Part shown: in pieces, positions 26,811-36,380 of the stretch
Layout of the letters: every line of letters begins with the position of its first letter
Position numbering within the stretch: the first letter of the stretch is position 1
Assembly (NCBI RefSeq): GCF_025211055.1
Contig: NZ_JAOARO010000077.1
Span: 1 to 64,000, forward strand
Source of the DNA: Vallitalea sp.
GTDB lineage: Bacteria; Bacillota; Clostridia; Lachnospirales; Vallitaleaceae
Direction: 5' to 3'
Length of the DNA: 64,000 bases
Made by a program: the position numbers and the translations under genes
The notes under the pieces: generated by a model
Told to the model about the DNA's origin: nothing
Seen by the model: only the letters and a program-made list of their open reading frames with translations
Databases searched by the model: none

Positions 26811-26838
26811 CTTACAACTGTTAGTTGTGAGTTTTTTT
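26811..26838 (+). terminator. Riboswitch-controlled terminator of the transporter operon
   Basis: Nine-base stem CTTACAACT / AGTTGTGAG (one G-U pair) with a 3-base loop, followed by an uninterrupted T-run. It lies about 115 bases before the first transporter gene. Confidence 0.85.
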
Positions 26839-26952
26839 ATTAATACTATCTATACAAACCGTTAGCTATTTTATTTTCATGGAAAATCAACCTTTAAAAG
26901 CTATTGAATTATATAAAGATACTATATGAAAAGAATTTAGGAGGACTTAATA

Positions 26953-28020
26953 ATGAAAAATATGAAACGTGTTGCTATTTTATTGATTTTTATATTCACT
27001 GTTACTTCATTTAGTGGATGTTCAATATCTCGGGATTCATTAAAAACTGCTACTACTACATACAACACTGAGAAAACTACTAATGAAAATAAAGATTCAG
27101 AAAAAGACTCTCCCAACAAAATATCAGAAGAATTGCCTGAATTTATTATTGAAGATACTGATAAAACTATTACATATTTAAACCCAATGGGTAATGAACA
27201 AATAATTACTAAGAATCCAAAAAAAGTTGTTGTACTTATGAACTCTATTCTAGATATCTGGTATCTAGCAGGTGGTGAAGCCATTGCTAGAGTAAGCGGT
27301 AAAACTAATGTTCCTGAAGGTGCTAAGGATATAGAACAGGTTGGAAAAGTTAATGCACCTAGCGTTGAAAAAATATTATCTCTAGAGCCTGACCTAGTTA
27401 TACTAAGCTCAACTAGAAGTCAACACGTAGAAATGGAAGATATTTTAAAAAGCAATAATATAGAATGCGCATATGTTGATGTTAGTAATAATCCTTACAA
27501 TAGATTTAATGATACACTAAGATTATTTACCAAGATTACTGGTAGAGATGATATTTACGATTCAGAAGTAAAAACTATTAAGGAAAATGTAAATAAAATC
27601 TGTGAAAAAGCAAAAAAAGAAGCGCAACCTAATGTATTTATTTTATTTGGTTCTTCAAAATATGTAAAAGCAGAACTTTCAATAGGTCTAGTAGGAAACA
27701 TGTTAGAAATGCTTGGAGCTAACAATATAATTACTGATTCACCAGTTGAAAATAGTTCAAAAGTAGATTTTAGTTTGGAAAAAATAATTGAAAAGGACCC
27801 TGATATAATATTAGTCGTTCCTATGGGTGATCTTGAAAAAGTTAAAACTCGTATAAAAGATGACCTAGAATCAAATGAAGCATGGGCGACACTCACAGCA
27901 GTTAAAGAAGGTAATGTACATTATCTTCCACCAGAATTATTCCATTACAAACCTAACGCAAGATATCCTGAAGCATTTGAATATTTAGCTAAAATATTAT
28001 ATCCTCAGGTATTTAAATAA
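26953..28020 (+). CDS. btuF: Corrinoid ABC transporter substrate-binding lipoprotein
   Basis: A 355-residue lipoprotein with a signal segment and FSGC lipobox (cysteine 23), a Thr/Lys/Glu-rich linker to about residue 65 and then a periplasmic-binding fold of the BtuF/FecB class (about residues 75-350). Typical pieces are KKVVVLMNSILDIWYLAGG, LEPDLVILSS near residue 155 and the C-terminal KEGNVHYLPPELF. Binding of B12 or another corrinoid is inferred from the cobalamin riboswitch upstream; the fold alone would also fit siderophores or heme. AGGAGGAC supports the ATG. The stop overlaps the permease start by one base. Confidence 0.85.
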   Translation: MKNMKRVAILLIFIFTVTSFSGCSISRDSLKTATTTYNTEKTTNENKDSEKDSPNKISEELPEFIIEDTDKTITYLNPMGNEQIITKNPKKVVVLMNSILDIWYLAGGEAIARVSGKTNVPEGAKDIEQVGKVNAPSVEKILSLEPDLVILSSTRSQHVEMEDILKSNNIECAYVDVSNNPYNRFNDTLRLFTKITGRDDIYDSEVKTIKENVNKICEKAKKEAQPNVFILFGSSKYVKAELSIGLVGNMLEMLGANNIITDSPVENSSKVDFSLEKIIEKDPDIILVVPMGDLEKVKTRIKDDLESNEAWATLTAVKEGNVHYLPPELFHYKPNARYPEAFEYLAKILYPQVFK

Positions 28021-29030
28021 TGAACGAATTTAAAAACAGACATTCTTATAAGATTACCATACTAATCATCTTGTTAATTGTTACTTTCATATCATTTCTT
28101 TTTAGTATTAGTTTAGGTGCTTTTAAGATATCAGTTCCAGAAATATTAAAAGCTATATTTATTGATGAAACAGGCGTCAATAGAAATATCATATGTAAAG
28201 TAAGAGTTCCCAGGTCACTTGTAGCTGGAACTGTTGGTATATGTTTGTCTTTGGCTGGAGGCATCTTACAGGGGGTAATGAGAAACCCCCTAGCCTCACC
28301 TAATACTATTGGTGTATCCTCTGGGGCAGGACTAGGTGCAGTTTTTATTCTTGTCGTCTTTCCTGATTATGATTTCCTTGTTACACCAATTGCTTTTGCT
28401 TTTGCATTATTTACTACTATGTTAATATACATACTTTCTTGGAAGAATGGTATTAAGCCACTTAGAATGATATTAGCAGGTATAGCTGTATCCTCATTCT
28501 TGGGGGCTTTTATTAATACTATACTTATCTTCTATCCAGATAGAGTACAAAATGCATTAGGATTCATGGTAGGTAGTTTAGCTGCTAAGACTTGGAAAGA
28601 CTTCTATGCTCTATGGCCTTATGCACTATTTGGATTAATAATAGCTTTTATATTATCTAAGAAGTTGAATATATTGATGCTTGGTGATGAGATAGCCACC
28701 GGACTAGGATTGAAAATTGAGAACGCAAGAAAAGTCTTTATTGCTTTAGCTTCACTACTAGCAGCCAGCTCAGCAAGTAATGTTGGATTGTTAGGTTTTG
28801 TAGGATTGATTGTACCTCATATAACCAGACTTATAATCGGTTCTGACTATAGATATCTATTTCCTGCAAGTGCTTTACTGGGAGCATCTTTGATGATGTT
28901 CTGTGATACAATTGCAAGAATAGTTATGGACCCTGTAGAAATACCTGTAGGTATTGTTATGTCAATGCTTGGCGCACCATTTTTTATATTCCTATTGAGA
29001 GGCGGGTTGAAAAATCGTGTTAAGAACTAA
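28020..29030 (+). CDS. btuC: Corrinoid ABC transporter permease, FecCD type
   Basis: A 336-residue permease with about ten membrane spans and family motifs KVRVPRSLVAGTVGICLSLAGGILQGVMRNPLAS in outline (given shortened: RVPRSLVAG, MRNPLASP) near residues 65-95, plus a C-terminal GFVGLIVPHITR near residue 260, where the ATPase docks. It forms the membrane channel for the import operon. Start overlaps the previous stop (TAATG), which implies coupling. The specificity is taken from the riboswitch and neighbours. Confidence 0.9.
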   Translation: MNEFKNRHSYKITILIILLIVTFISFLFSISLGAFKISVPEILKAIFIDETGVNRNIICKVRVPRSLVAGTVGICLSLAGGILQGVMRNPLASPNTIGVSSGAGLGAVFILVVFPDYDFLVTPIAFAFALFTTMLIYILSWKNGIKPLRMILAGIAVSSFLGAFINTILIFYPDRVQNALGFMVGSLAAKTWKDFYALWPYALFGLIIAFILSKKLNILMLGDEIATGLGLKIENARKVFIALASLLAASSASNVGLLGFVGLIVPHITRLIIGSDYRYLFPASALLGASLMMFCDTIARIVMDPVEIPVGIVMSMLGAPFFIFLLRGGLKNRVKN

Positions 29031-29829
29031 TTCAGTAACTATTAATTATGGCAAAAACAATATAATCGATAACCTTTCTTTGAACATAAAAAAAGGTTCC
29101 ATAAACACGTTGATTGGTACAAATGGTTGCGGTAAATCAACTTTATTAAAGGCATTATCAAGAAATCTAAAGCCTAAATATGGTGATGTATACCTTAATG
29201 GTAATTCAATCTTTCAGATGGATACCAAGTTATTGGCGAAAGAAATGTCCATATTACCTCAATCTCCTAATGCACCTGATGATTTCACAGTCTTTGACCT
29301 TGTTAGTTATGGGAGATATCCACATCTTGATTGGACTGCCAAACTTCATAAAGAAGACATTGATATAATTAACTGGGCTATAGAACTGACTAAGATGGAA
29401 CACCTAAAAGATAGACAAGTTACCACTCTATCTGGTGGAGAACGTCAAAGAGCATGGATTGCAATGGCTCTATGTCAAAAACCTAATATACTACTATTGG
29501 ATGAGCCTACTACATATCTGGATATCAATCATCAATTTGAAGTATTAGAATTGGTTAGAAATCTTAATCATAAAATGAAATTAACTATTGTCATGGTTTT
29601 ACATGACCTTAATCAAGCTGCTAGATATTCTGATAAAATTATTGTCATCAAAGATGGAGACATATATAAGCAAGGTAATCCTAAGAGTATAATTACTAAG
29701 GAAATTCTCCATGATGTTTTTAACCTTGATGTTAGGATATTAATGGACGATTATAATGATTGCCCTTTCTTCATTCCATTAATGCATTCTAATAGATATA
29801 AAAATCCTTGGAAAAATATATCTGTCTAA
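29017..29829 (+). CDS. btuD: Corrinoid ABC transporter ATP-binding protein
   Basis: A 270-residue ABC ATPase powering the import system. Walker A is GTNGCGKST near residue 33, the signature LSGGERQRAWIAMAL near residue 139 and Walker B ILLLDEPTT near residue 160, with the switch His in VLHDLNQAARYSD. The start is a GTG overlapping btuC by 14 bases. The family resembles FecE/BtuD. It is the last transporter gene; a transposase remnant begins directly after its stop. Confidence 0.9.
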   Translation: MLRTNSVTINYGKNNIIDNLSLNIKKGSINTLIGTNGCGKSTLLKALSRNLKPKYGDVYLNGNSIFQMDTKLLAKEMSILPQSPNAPDDFTVFDLVSYGRYPHLDWTAKLHKEDIDIINWAIELTKMEHLKDRQVTTLSGGERQRAWIAMALCQKPNILLLDEPTTYLDINHQFEVLELVRNLNHKMKLTIVMVLHDLNQAARYSDKIIVIKDGDIYKQGNPKSIITKEILHDVFNLDVRILMDDYNDCPFFIPLMHSNRYKNPWKNISV

Positions 29830-29830
29830 A

Positions 29831-30064
29831 GGAAAAGATTATATCATTTCAGATATTATCTTCAACGTCACTCAGGTTATAGGTCTTTCCAATGATGATG
29901 AAGTCTCCACACAATTTCGCTCATTTAAGCAGATGGTAGAACGTCTCAATCGAACCTTCAAAGCTACTTATCTTTGTACCTGTGGTTATGTTAGCTATGA
30001 TGGTGCCAATTATGCTGTTTCATTGTGGGTTGCCTCTGTTCTTAGATTTGAGCCAGAGGTCTAA
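29831..30064 (+). pseudogene. Remnant of a DDE-type transposase (C-terminal end)
   Basis: Directly after btuD, an open frame without a start codon reads KDYIISDIIFNVTQ, then FRSFKQMVERLNRTFKATYL and GYVSYDGANYAVSLWVA and ends in a stop at 30062-30064. The VERLNRT stretch resembles the last catalytic Glu region of DDE/RNase-H transposases. Only about 75 C-terminal codons survive, so it cannot be active. No upstream part, second half or clear terminal repeat is visible. The remaining bases to 30258 hold a small CGAAAT/ATTTCG hairpin (30074-30089) and nothing else I can assign. Confidence 0.65.
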
Positions 30065-30258
30065 ACATACAGTCGTCGAAATGTTAATTTCGATTCACCT
30101 TTGATAGCACATGATAAGCAATGCTACAATGCATTGAAAACGACGGGATAATTCTATCTGTTCTTGAGTTTTCGCGGTCGGTAGAATCGGATGATACCTC
30201 CTGAAATACATACTGCAAATTTTATATTTATTATTAAATGGATTTATTTTATAAAAAA

Positions 30259-30292
30259 ATCCCCAACCCCTTATTTATAAGGAATTGAGGAT
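30259..30292 (-). terminator. Terminator of purL
   Basis: Long stem ATCCTCAATTCCTTAT / ATAAGGGGTTGGGGAT (G-U pairs included) on the minus strand, followed by TTTTTTTATAAAAT. It lies about 130 bases past the purL stop. Confidence 0.8.
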
Positions 30293-30424
30293 ATTTAAAA
30301 ATGTATAATTTGATTTATTTTATAAAGTAAAATCTATTGACATGAACAGATTATCCAGTGTTTAAAGTGAGACATAGATAAGATAACAGCATACTCTAGT
30401 GTATAGTACCGTTTCAAAATTATC

Positions 30425-33400
30425 CTAAATAAAATATTCTACTCCAGACTTAAATATCATTTGATCTTTTTTACCAATTATATTCTTTGCAACATTGGTT
30501 CCAATACGTTCTGAATGTCCCATCTTTCCAAGCACTCTACCATCTGGACTAGTTATACCTTCAATAGCGTATAATGAACCATTTGGATTAAATCTAATAT
30601 CCATTGTTGGATTACCATCAAAATCTACGTATTGTGTAGCTACTTGACCATTATCAAATAGTTTTTTAGCTATAGCTTCATTCACTATAAATCTACCTTC
30701 ACCATGTGATACAGGTATAGCATGTATGTCACCAACATTTACATTAGCTAACCAAGGTGATTTATTTGATATTATTTTGGTATTGACCATACAAGATATA
30801 TGTCTACCTATTGTGTTATAAGTAAGAGTTGGGTCATCATTAGTTAATTCCCTGATGTCTCCATATGGTACAAGTCCAAGCTTGATAAGTGATTGGAAGC
30901 CGTTACATATACCAAGCATAAGTCCATCTCTGTTCTGTAATAATTCAAGTACAGCATTCTTGATGTATTCATTTCTAAATACAGTTGCAATAAATTTACC
31001 TGACCCTTCTGGTTCATCTCCTGCACTAAAACCACCAGGAATCATAACCATTTGACTATTATTAATCTTGTCAGTCATTACTTTTATAGATTCTTTTATG
31101 TCTTTTGATGTTAGATTCTTGAACACAAACATATCTACGTCTGCTCCTGCTTGTTCAAAAGCTTTTGCTGAATCATATTCACAATTAGTCCCAGGGAATA
31201 CAGGGATGAATACTTTTGGTCTAGCTATTTTATTTTTACAAGTATATACTTTGTTTTCTTTGTACAATTGGTCTTTTACATCATTAGTCTCTTTTGTTTT
31301 AGTTGGATATACGTCTTCCAATGTATTTGTCCATGTATCAATAATCTCATCAATATTTATTACTTCATTTTTATATCTAATAGCTGTTTCTGATGTTGTA
31401 TTACCTATTTGAATATAATTAAGTCCATCTAGTATCTCATTATATTTTATGTTACCATCAATTTCTATCAGTATACTACCATAATCTCTTGAATATAGAT
31501 TCTCTGCAGTAATTGAGTCGTTAATACTTACTCCTATTTTATTACCCATAGCCATCTTGGATATAGCTTCTACTAATCCACCATAACCAACTGTATGAGC
31601 TGATAGTATTTTACCATCTGTAATAAGTTCATGTATTTTAGAATAATTTTTCTTAAGCTCTTCAAAATCAGGCAAATCATAGGAATCTCTTGATAATGGT
31701 ATATATATAAGGTTACTATCTGCCTTTTTAAGTTCTGGTGATATTACTTTATTAACATTTACTACATCTACTGCAAATGATACTAATGTAGGAGGAACAT
31801 CTATGTCATTAAAAGTCCCTGACATACTGTCTTTACCACCTATTGAAGGAAGGTTTAATATCTCTTGAACATGATAAGCTCCGAGTAAAGCACTAAAAGG
31901 CTCTCCCCACCTACTACTATCTTTACCAAGACGTTTGAAATATTCTTGGAAAGTGAATCTGATCTTCTTGTAATCTCCACCTGTAGCAACAATCTTAGCT
32001 ATTGATTCTACAATAGAATATACGGAACCATGATAAGGACTCCATGACATAAGGTATGGATTATAACCATAACTCATGACAGTTCCTGTAGATGTATCCC
32101 CTTCTAGTAATGGTATCTTGGCAACCATTGTTTCAGTAGGAGTTAGCTGATATTTACCCCCATAAGGCATAAATACACTACAAGCTCCGATGGAACTATC
32201 AAATTTTTCTACTAATCCCTTTTGGGATGCAACATTGATATCTCCCATTATATCAAGCCATTTATCTTTAACTGTATCTTCTTTTTCTTCTTTTTGAACA
32301 AAATAATTATTTTCTTGTATTGGTGATAGAACATGTACATCTGTTGTTGCTTTTGCTCCATTGGTATCTAAGAAATCTCTACTGATATCTACAATACTGT
32401 TTCCGTTCCAATTCATCACTAATCTTTTTTCTTTTGTTACATTGGCAACAACAACAGCTTCCAAGTTTTCTTTATTAGCACAAGCAATGAACTCATTAAC
32501 GGAATTTTTATCAACAACTACAGCCATTCTTTCTTGTGACTCTGATATAGCAAGTTCTGTTCCATCAAGACCTGCATATTTTTTAGGAACTTTGTCCAGG
32601 TCGATAATAAGACCATCTGCTAATTCACCTATAGCAACTGATACTCCACCTGCTCCAAAATCATTACATTTTTTTATCATATTGCTTACTTTTTTGTCTC
32701 TAAACAAACGTTGAATCTTTCTTTCTGTTGGTGGATTTCCTTTTTGTACTTCAGCACCACAAGTATGGATGGAATCTTCAGTATGCTCTTTTGATGAACC
32801 TGTTGCTCCACCACAACCATCTCTACCAGTTCTTCCACCTAATAGTATTATTATATCTCCTTCATCAGAAGTCTCTCTTATAACATTTTCTCTTGGAGCT
32901 GCTGCAATGACAGCACCTATTTCCATGTGTTTTGCAACATAATTAGGATGATATATTTCATGAACCTTACCAGTTGCAAGTCCTATCTGATTACCGTAAG
33001 AGCTATAACCATGAGAACTTTCTGATGCTATTTTTTTCTGCGATAATTTCCCGGGTAATGTTTTGTCAAGTGAAGTCCTTGGATCTCCTGAACCTGTAAC
33101 CCTCATTGCTTGATAAACATATGAACGTCCTGACAATGGGTCTCTGATTGCTCCTCCAAGACAAGTTGCGGCTCCACCAAATGGTTCAATCTCTGTTGGA
33201 TGGTTATGAGTTTCATTTTTGAACATAATCAGCCATTCTTCATCTTTACCATCAACATCTACATCTACCACAATACTACAAGCATTGATTTCCTCAGATA
33301 CTTCTAAATCATCTAAGAGTCCATCTCCTCTTAGCTTTTTCATTGCAAGTAATGCTATGTCCATAAGGCAAACATCTTTTTTATCTGCTTTATCTCCTAA

Positions 33401-34192
33401 CACTGCTTTTCTATCTTCTAAATATTTTTTATATGTTGTTTCTACAGGCTTATTATATTTACCATCTTCAAAAGTAACATTCTCAATAGCTGTCAAGAAT
33501 GTTGTATGTCTACAATGATCTGACCAATAAGTATCTAGAACTCTGATCTCTGTTATTGTTGGATTTCTTTTTTCTACCTCAGCAAAATATTCCCTAGTAA
33601 ATAATAAGTCATCGATACTCATAGCTAGTCCTAATTGTTTCCATAATTCCCCTATCTGCTCTTTATTCATTGTTATGAATCCATCTATATAAGGAACAGT
33701 CTTTGGGATATCAAATTCCAAGTCTAGAGTTTCTGGTTTATCAAGTTGTGCTTCTCTTGAGTCAACTGGATTGATGCAATATTTTTTTACTCTTGATAAA
33801 TCTTTATCACTAATATTTCCTTGTAGAACAATTACTTTTGCTACTCTAACTACAGGACTTTCGTCTGCATTTAGTATTTTGATACAACTGGCAGCTTGGT
33901 CTGCTCTCTGGTCATATTGTCCAGGGAGATATTCTACTGCAAAAGCTGTCTCTTCGTTATTAAGGTTCATTACCTCTTGGGATAATATATCTACTTGTGG
34001 CTCTGAAAATATGGTATTCAAGGCACTTTTATAAGCTTCATCTGTTACATGGGCTACATCATAGCGATTTACTATTCTTACATTATCTAAACTATCTAAA
34101 GACAAATTGTTTCTAAGATCATTAAGTAAATGTTTTGCTTCTGTATTACATCCGATTTTTTTCTCAACGAAAACTCTTCTAATTGTATTCAT
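30425..34192 (-). CDS. purL: Phosphoribosylformylglycinamidine synthase, single chain
   Basis: Converts FGAR, glutamine and ATP to FGAM, step four of purine synthesis. The 1255-residue chain unites the synthase part (N-terminal domain, two AIRS-like halves; motif ETHNHPTEIEPFGGAATCLGG near residue 330 in outline) and a C-terminal PurQ-type glutaminase domain. The latter has IPVFPGTNCEYDSA near residue 1000, the nucleophile Cys in GICNGFQSL near residue 1105 and the His/Glu pair in SHGEGRF. This length fits the clostridial single-chain type rather than the Bacillus PurS/Q/L set. It stands alone, 17 kb from the other pur genes, and is divergent from a LysR gene. CCTCCTA on the plus strand marks its ribosome site. 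Confidence 0.96.
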   Translation of the reverse strand: MNTIRRVFVEKKIGCNTEAKHLLNDLRNNLSLDSLDNVRIVNRYDVAHVTDEAYKSALNTIFSEPQVDILSQEVMNLNNEETAFAVEYLPGQYDQRADQAASCIKILNADESPVVRVAKVIVLQGNISDKDLSRVKKYCINPVDSREAQLDKPETLDLEFDIPKTVPYIDGFITMNKEQIGELWKQLGLAMSIDDLLFTREYFAEVEKRNPTITEIRVLDTYWSDHCRHTTFLTAIENVTFEDGKYNKPVETTYKKYLEDRKAVLGDKADKKDVCLMDIALLAMKKLRGDGLLDDLEVSEEINACSIVVDVDVDGKDEEWLIMFKNETHNHPTEIEPFGGAATCLGGAIRDPLSGRSYVYQAMRVTGSGDPRTSLDKTLPGKLSQKKIASESSHGYSSYGNQIGLATGKVHEIYHPNYVAKHMEIGAVIAAAPRENVIRETSDEGDIIILLGGRTGRDGCGGATGSSKEHTEDSIHTCGAEVQKGNPPTERKIQRLFRDKKVSNMIKKCNDFGAGGVSVAIGELADGLIIDLDKVPKKYAGLDGTELAISESQERMAVVVDKNSVNEFIACANKENLEAVVVANVTKEKRLVMNWNGNSIVDISRDFLDTNGAKATTDVHVLSPIQENNYFVQKEEKEDTVKDKWLDIMGDINVASQKGLVEKFDSSIGACSVFMPYGGKYQLTPTETMVAKIPLLEGDTSTGTVMSYGYNPYLMSWSPYHGSVYSIVESIAKIVATGGDYKKIRFTFQEYFKRLGKDSSRWGEPFSALLGAYHVQEILNLPSIGGKDSMSGTFNDIDVPPTLVSFAVDVVNVNKVISPELKKADSNLIYIPLSRDSYDLPDFEELKKNYSKIHELITDGKILSAHTVGYGGLVEAISKMAMGNKIGVSINDSITAENLYSRDYGSILIEIDGNIKYNEILDGLNYIQIGNTTSETAIRYKNEVINIDEIIDTWTNTLEDVYPTKTKETNDVKDQLYKENKVYTCKNKIARPKVFIPVFPGTNCEYDSAKAFEQAGADVDMFVFKNLTSKDIKESIKVMTDKINNSQMVMIPGGFSAGDEPEGSGKFIATVFRNEYIKNAVLELLQNRDGLMLGICNGFQSLIKLGLVPYGDIRELTNDDPTLTYNTIGRHISCMVNTKIISNKSPWLANVNVGDIHAIPVSHGEGRFIVNEAIAKKLFDNGQVATQYVDFDGNPTMDIRFNPNGSLYAIEGITSPDGRVLGKMGHSERIGTNVAKNIIGKKDQMIFKSGVEYFI

Positions 34193-34292
34193 AATAACCT
34201 CCTACGGTTTCTATTTACATTATAATAATACCATGCTATGATTATTAAGTAAAATTAATAATACTAATATCACTTATAAGGAGAATTAATAA

Positions 34293-35177
34293 ATGAATAT
34301 TAATCTGGAGCTTTACAAAGTTTTTTATTATGTTGCTACTACTTTAAGCTTTTCTGAAGCATCTACTAAGCTCTTTATTTCTCAATCGGCAGTTAGTCAA
34401 TCCATTAAAACTCTTGAAAAGAATCTTAATACAACTTTGTTTAATCGCAATACCAAGAGGGTGACTCTTACTCATGAAGGGAGTCTTTTGTTACAGCATA
34501 TTGAGCCGGCTATCAATTTAATTCATAATGGTGAAAATAACATTATGGAGACAAGGAGTCTTAATCAAGGGAAGATTCATATAGGTGCTAGTGATACTAT
34601 TTGTAAATATATCCTTTTACCTTATTTTAAGAAATTCCATTCGGTTTATCCTAATATTCATTTGCAGGTTACTAATAGGACATCAATTAAATGTGTTGAT
34701 TTGTTAAAACAAGGTAATGTGGATTTTATTGTTACTAATCTTCCTAATAGGAGTATTGGCGGTTCTTTGGAGGTTAAGGAGTTTTATAAGTTTAATGATA
34801 TTTTTATTGGAGGGAATGATTTTATAGAACTTAAGGATAAAAGGGTGTCTTTGAAAGAATTGATCAAGTATCCTTTGTTGATGTTGGAGAAGAATACTAC
34901 AACTAGCCAGTATATTAATGAGGTTTTTGAGTCTAAGGGGCTTGTTTTGTCTCCTGAGATAGAGCTTACTAGTATTGATTTACTAGTGGAGTTGGCTAAG
35001 ATTAATCTTGGGATTTCTTTGGTGCCGGATTATTGTATGGATGAGGAGTTATTGAAGGATGTTTTTGAGATAAAGACTAGGGAAGTGTTGAGTGACAGGA
35101 GTCTTGGGATAGTTAGTAAGAAGAATATTCCTTTGTCGATTGCGGGGAGGAAGTTTGTTGATTTTATTTTAGAGTAG
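34293..35177 (+). CDS. LysR-family transcriptional regulator
   Basis: A 294-residue regulator with an N-terminal winged helix-turn-helix (about residues 1-60, FSEASTKLFISQSAVSQSIKTLE) and a C-terminal effector-binding domain (about residues 90-290). The effector is unknown. It faces purL across a 100-base gap, the arrangement in which LysR proteins often control the divergent neighbour, so a link to purine synthesis is possible but not shown. An AAGGAG site precedes the ATG. Confidence 0.9.
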   Translation: MNINLELYKVFYYVATTLSFSEASTKLFISQSAVSQSIKTLEKNLNTTLFNRNTKRVTLTHEGSLLLQHIEPAINLIHNGENNIMETRSLNQGKIHIGASDTICKYILLPYFKKFHSVYPNIHLQVTNRTSIKCVDLLKQGNVDFIVTNLPNRSIGGSLEVKEFYKFNDIFIGGNDFIELKDKRVSLKELIKYPLLMLEKNTTTSQYINEVFESKGLVLSPEIELTSIDLLVELAKINLGISLVPDYCMDEELLKDVFEIKTREVLSDRSLGIVSKKNIPLSIAGRKFVDFILE

Positions 35178-35211
35178 CTGGGGGTGGTAATAGATGGTAC
35201 AAATGGGTCAG

Positions 35212-35283
35212 GGTATAAGGGATTAGAATAACTTGCCTTACTCTGGGAAGCGATCGGTCTGCGTTATTCTAATTCCTTATACC
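35212..35283. repeat. Large inverted repeat between lysR and next gene
   Basis: A 21-base left arm GGTATAAGGGATTAGAATAAC (35212-35232) and right arm (35263-35283) pair with one mismatch around a 30-base loop. Beyond the arms GGTC (35205-35208) and GACC (35293-35296) could extend it. No T-run follows on either strand, so it is unlike an ordinary terminator. It sits between two convergent genes. Confidence 0.6.
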
Positions 35284-35301
35284 TTTCGGACGACCTGTTG
35301 T

Positions 35302-36153
35302 TTAATGGGTTTGTGTGTTCATTTTTTCATAGATAATCTCAGAAGCAGTATTGACTATCTTTTTGTCCATTTCTACAAATTGGTTACTAATAATTAATTT
35401 TAGTTTATCCATTACCAAGTAATAGATAGCCCCCTCATCCAAGTCTTCAAAGTTCAATTCATATTTGTCTGCAAAATCATCTAAATTGTATTTTTCTCCA
35501 AACCATTCTATTATTTTGTTGATGTCATTATCTCTATTAGTTATTTTATTTGACTCGTTGCCAATTCTTTTTGCGCTGTTTATTGCTACTATGACAAATG
35601 CTATACCTATTGCTAGTAGTAAGCCAGAGAATAAATATTTGTTGCTAAAGTTGATTACTATAACTTCCAATAAAGATAGGATACTTACTACTACGAGGGC
35701 CGCACCGATTACTCCAAATGTATAGACACTTGATTTTAGGTCTTTTAAGGCTGTATCGTCATTATAGTTTTCTGTTTCATACTCATTGGTTATTTCTTCT
35801 TCTTCATCATCTTCTTCGTTTTCTTGTTCCTTTTTTTCTTCTGCTTTTGTAAGCATGTAACCTTTTAGAAATTTTATTGATTCTTCTAGTTCTTTTTCGG
35901 TGACAAAGATAGCATAGTAGTATTGATCTTCTTCCTCTCCATCTTCGTCTTGGATTTTTTCGTATTTTACATTTTTTATGCCGCTGTATTCTAGATATTC
36001 TTTTACTTGAATAATTTGTTCTTCCTCAGTTGTCTTTATTAATGGCTTCCACTCAATAATATCTTCTAAGCTGTCCACTAGCTCAATTTTACAATCAGCA
36101 CATAGTTTGACACCTTCTTCATATTCACATTTACATTTTGGACACCATGGCAT
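35302..36153 (-). CDS. Zinc-ribbon membrane protein of unknown function
   Basis: A 283-residue protein. Residues 1-25 form a zinc ribbon (two CxxC-type pairs, CPKC and CADC). Residues about 30-105 look like a ferredoxin-fold small domain (ITTTEEEQIIQVKEYL ... YYYAIFVTEKELEES). A Glu/Asp-rich linker follows (about 108-135). Two membrane spans come next, about residues 145-190. The remainder (SNKITNRDNDINKI ... ISNQFVEMDKKIV) is helical and cytosolic. I do not know its role. It is transcribed alone, with GGAGGAAC upstream of the ATG. Confidence 0.6.
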   Translation of the reverse strand: MPWCPKCKCEYEEGVKLCADCKIELVDSLEDIIEWKPLIKTTEEEQIIQVKEYLEYSGIKNVKYEKIQDEDGEEEDQYYYAIFVTEKELEESIKFLKGYMLTKAEEKKEQENEEDDEEEEITNEYETENYNDDTALKDLKSSVYTFGVIGAALVVVSILSLLEVIVINFSNKYLFSGLLLAIGIAFVIVAINSAKRIGNESNKITNRDNDINKIIEWFGEKYNLDDFADKYELNFEDLDEGAIYYLVMDKLKLIISNQFVEMDKKIVNTASEIIYEKMNTQTH

Positions 36154-36380
36154 ATATTGTTCCTCCTACTCTTTTAATTATTGTTCTAATGTTATTATAC
36201 TAGAGGCTTGTTTACCTATCAATAAAAAAAAATTAGTTTGTAAAAATAATTCAATTATTTTCCAATTTGTTATAGAAAAAAAAATATTTTGTGTTAGAAT
36301 TAGATTGTTAGGAGGGTATAACTGTTATAATATTAAAACATAATGGTTATAATGAAATTTATATCTAGGAGGGAACAAAT

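Noticed and set aside
30855..34034. Several plus-strand open frames within purL
   Set aside because: All lie antisense to a well-supported 1255-residue purL and have no family match or ribosome site.
35212..35283. The inverted repeat as a CRISPR-like unit
   Set aside because: Only one pair of arms and one spacer-like loop exist; there is no array or cas gene.
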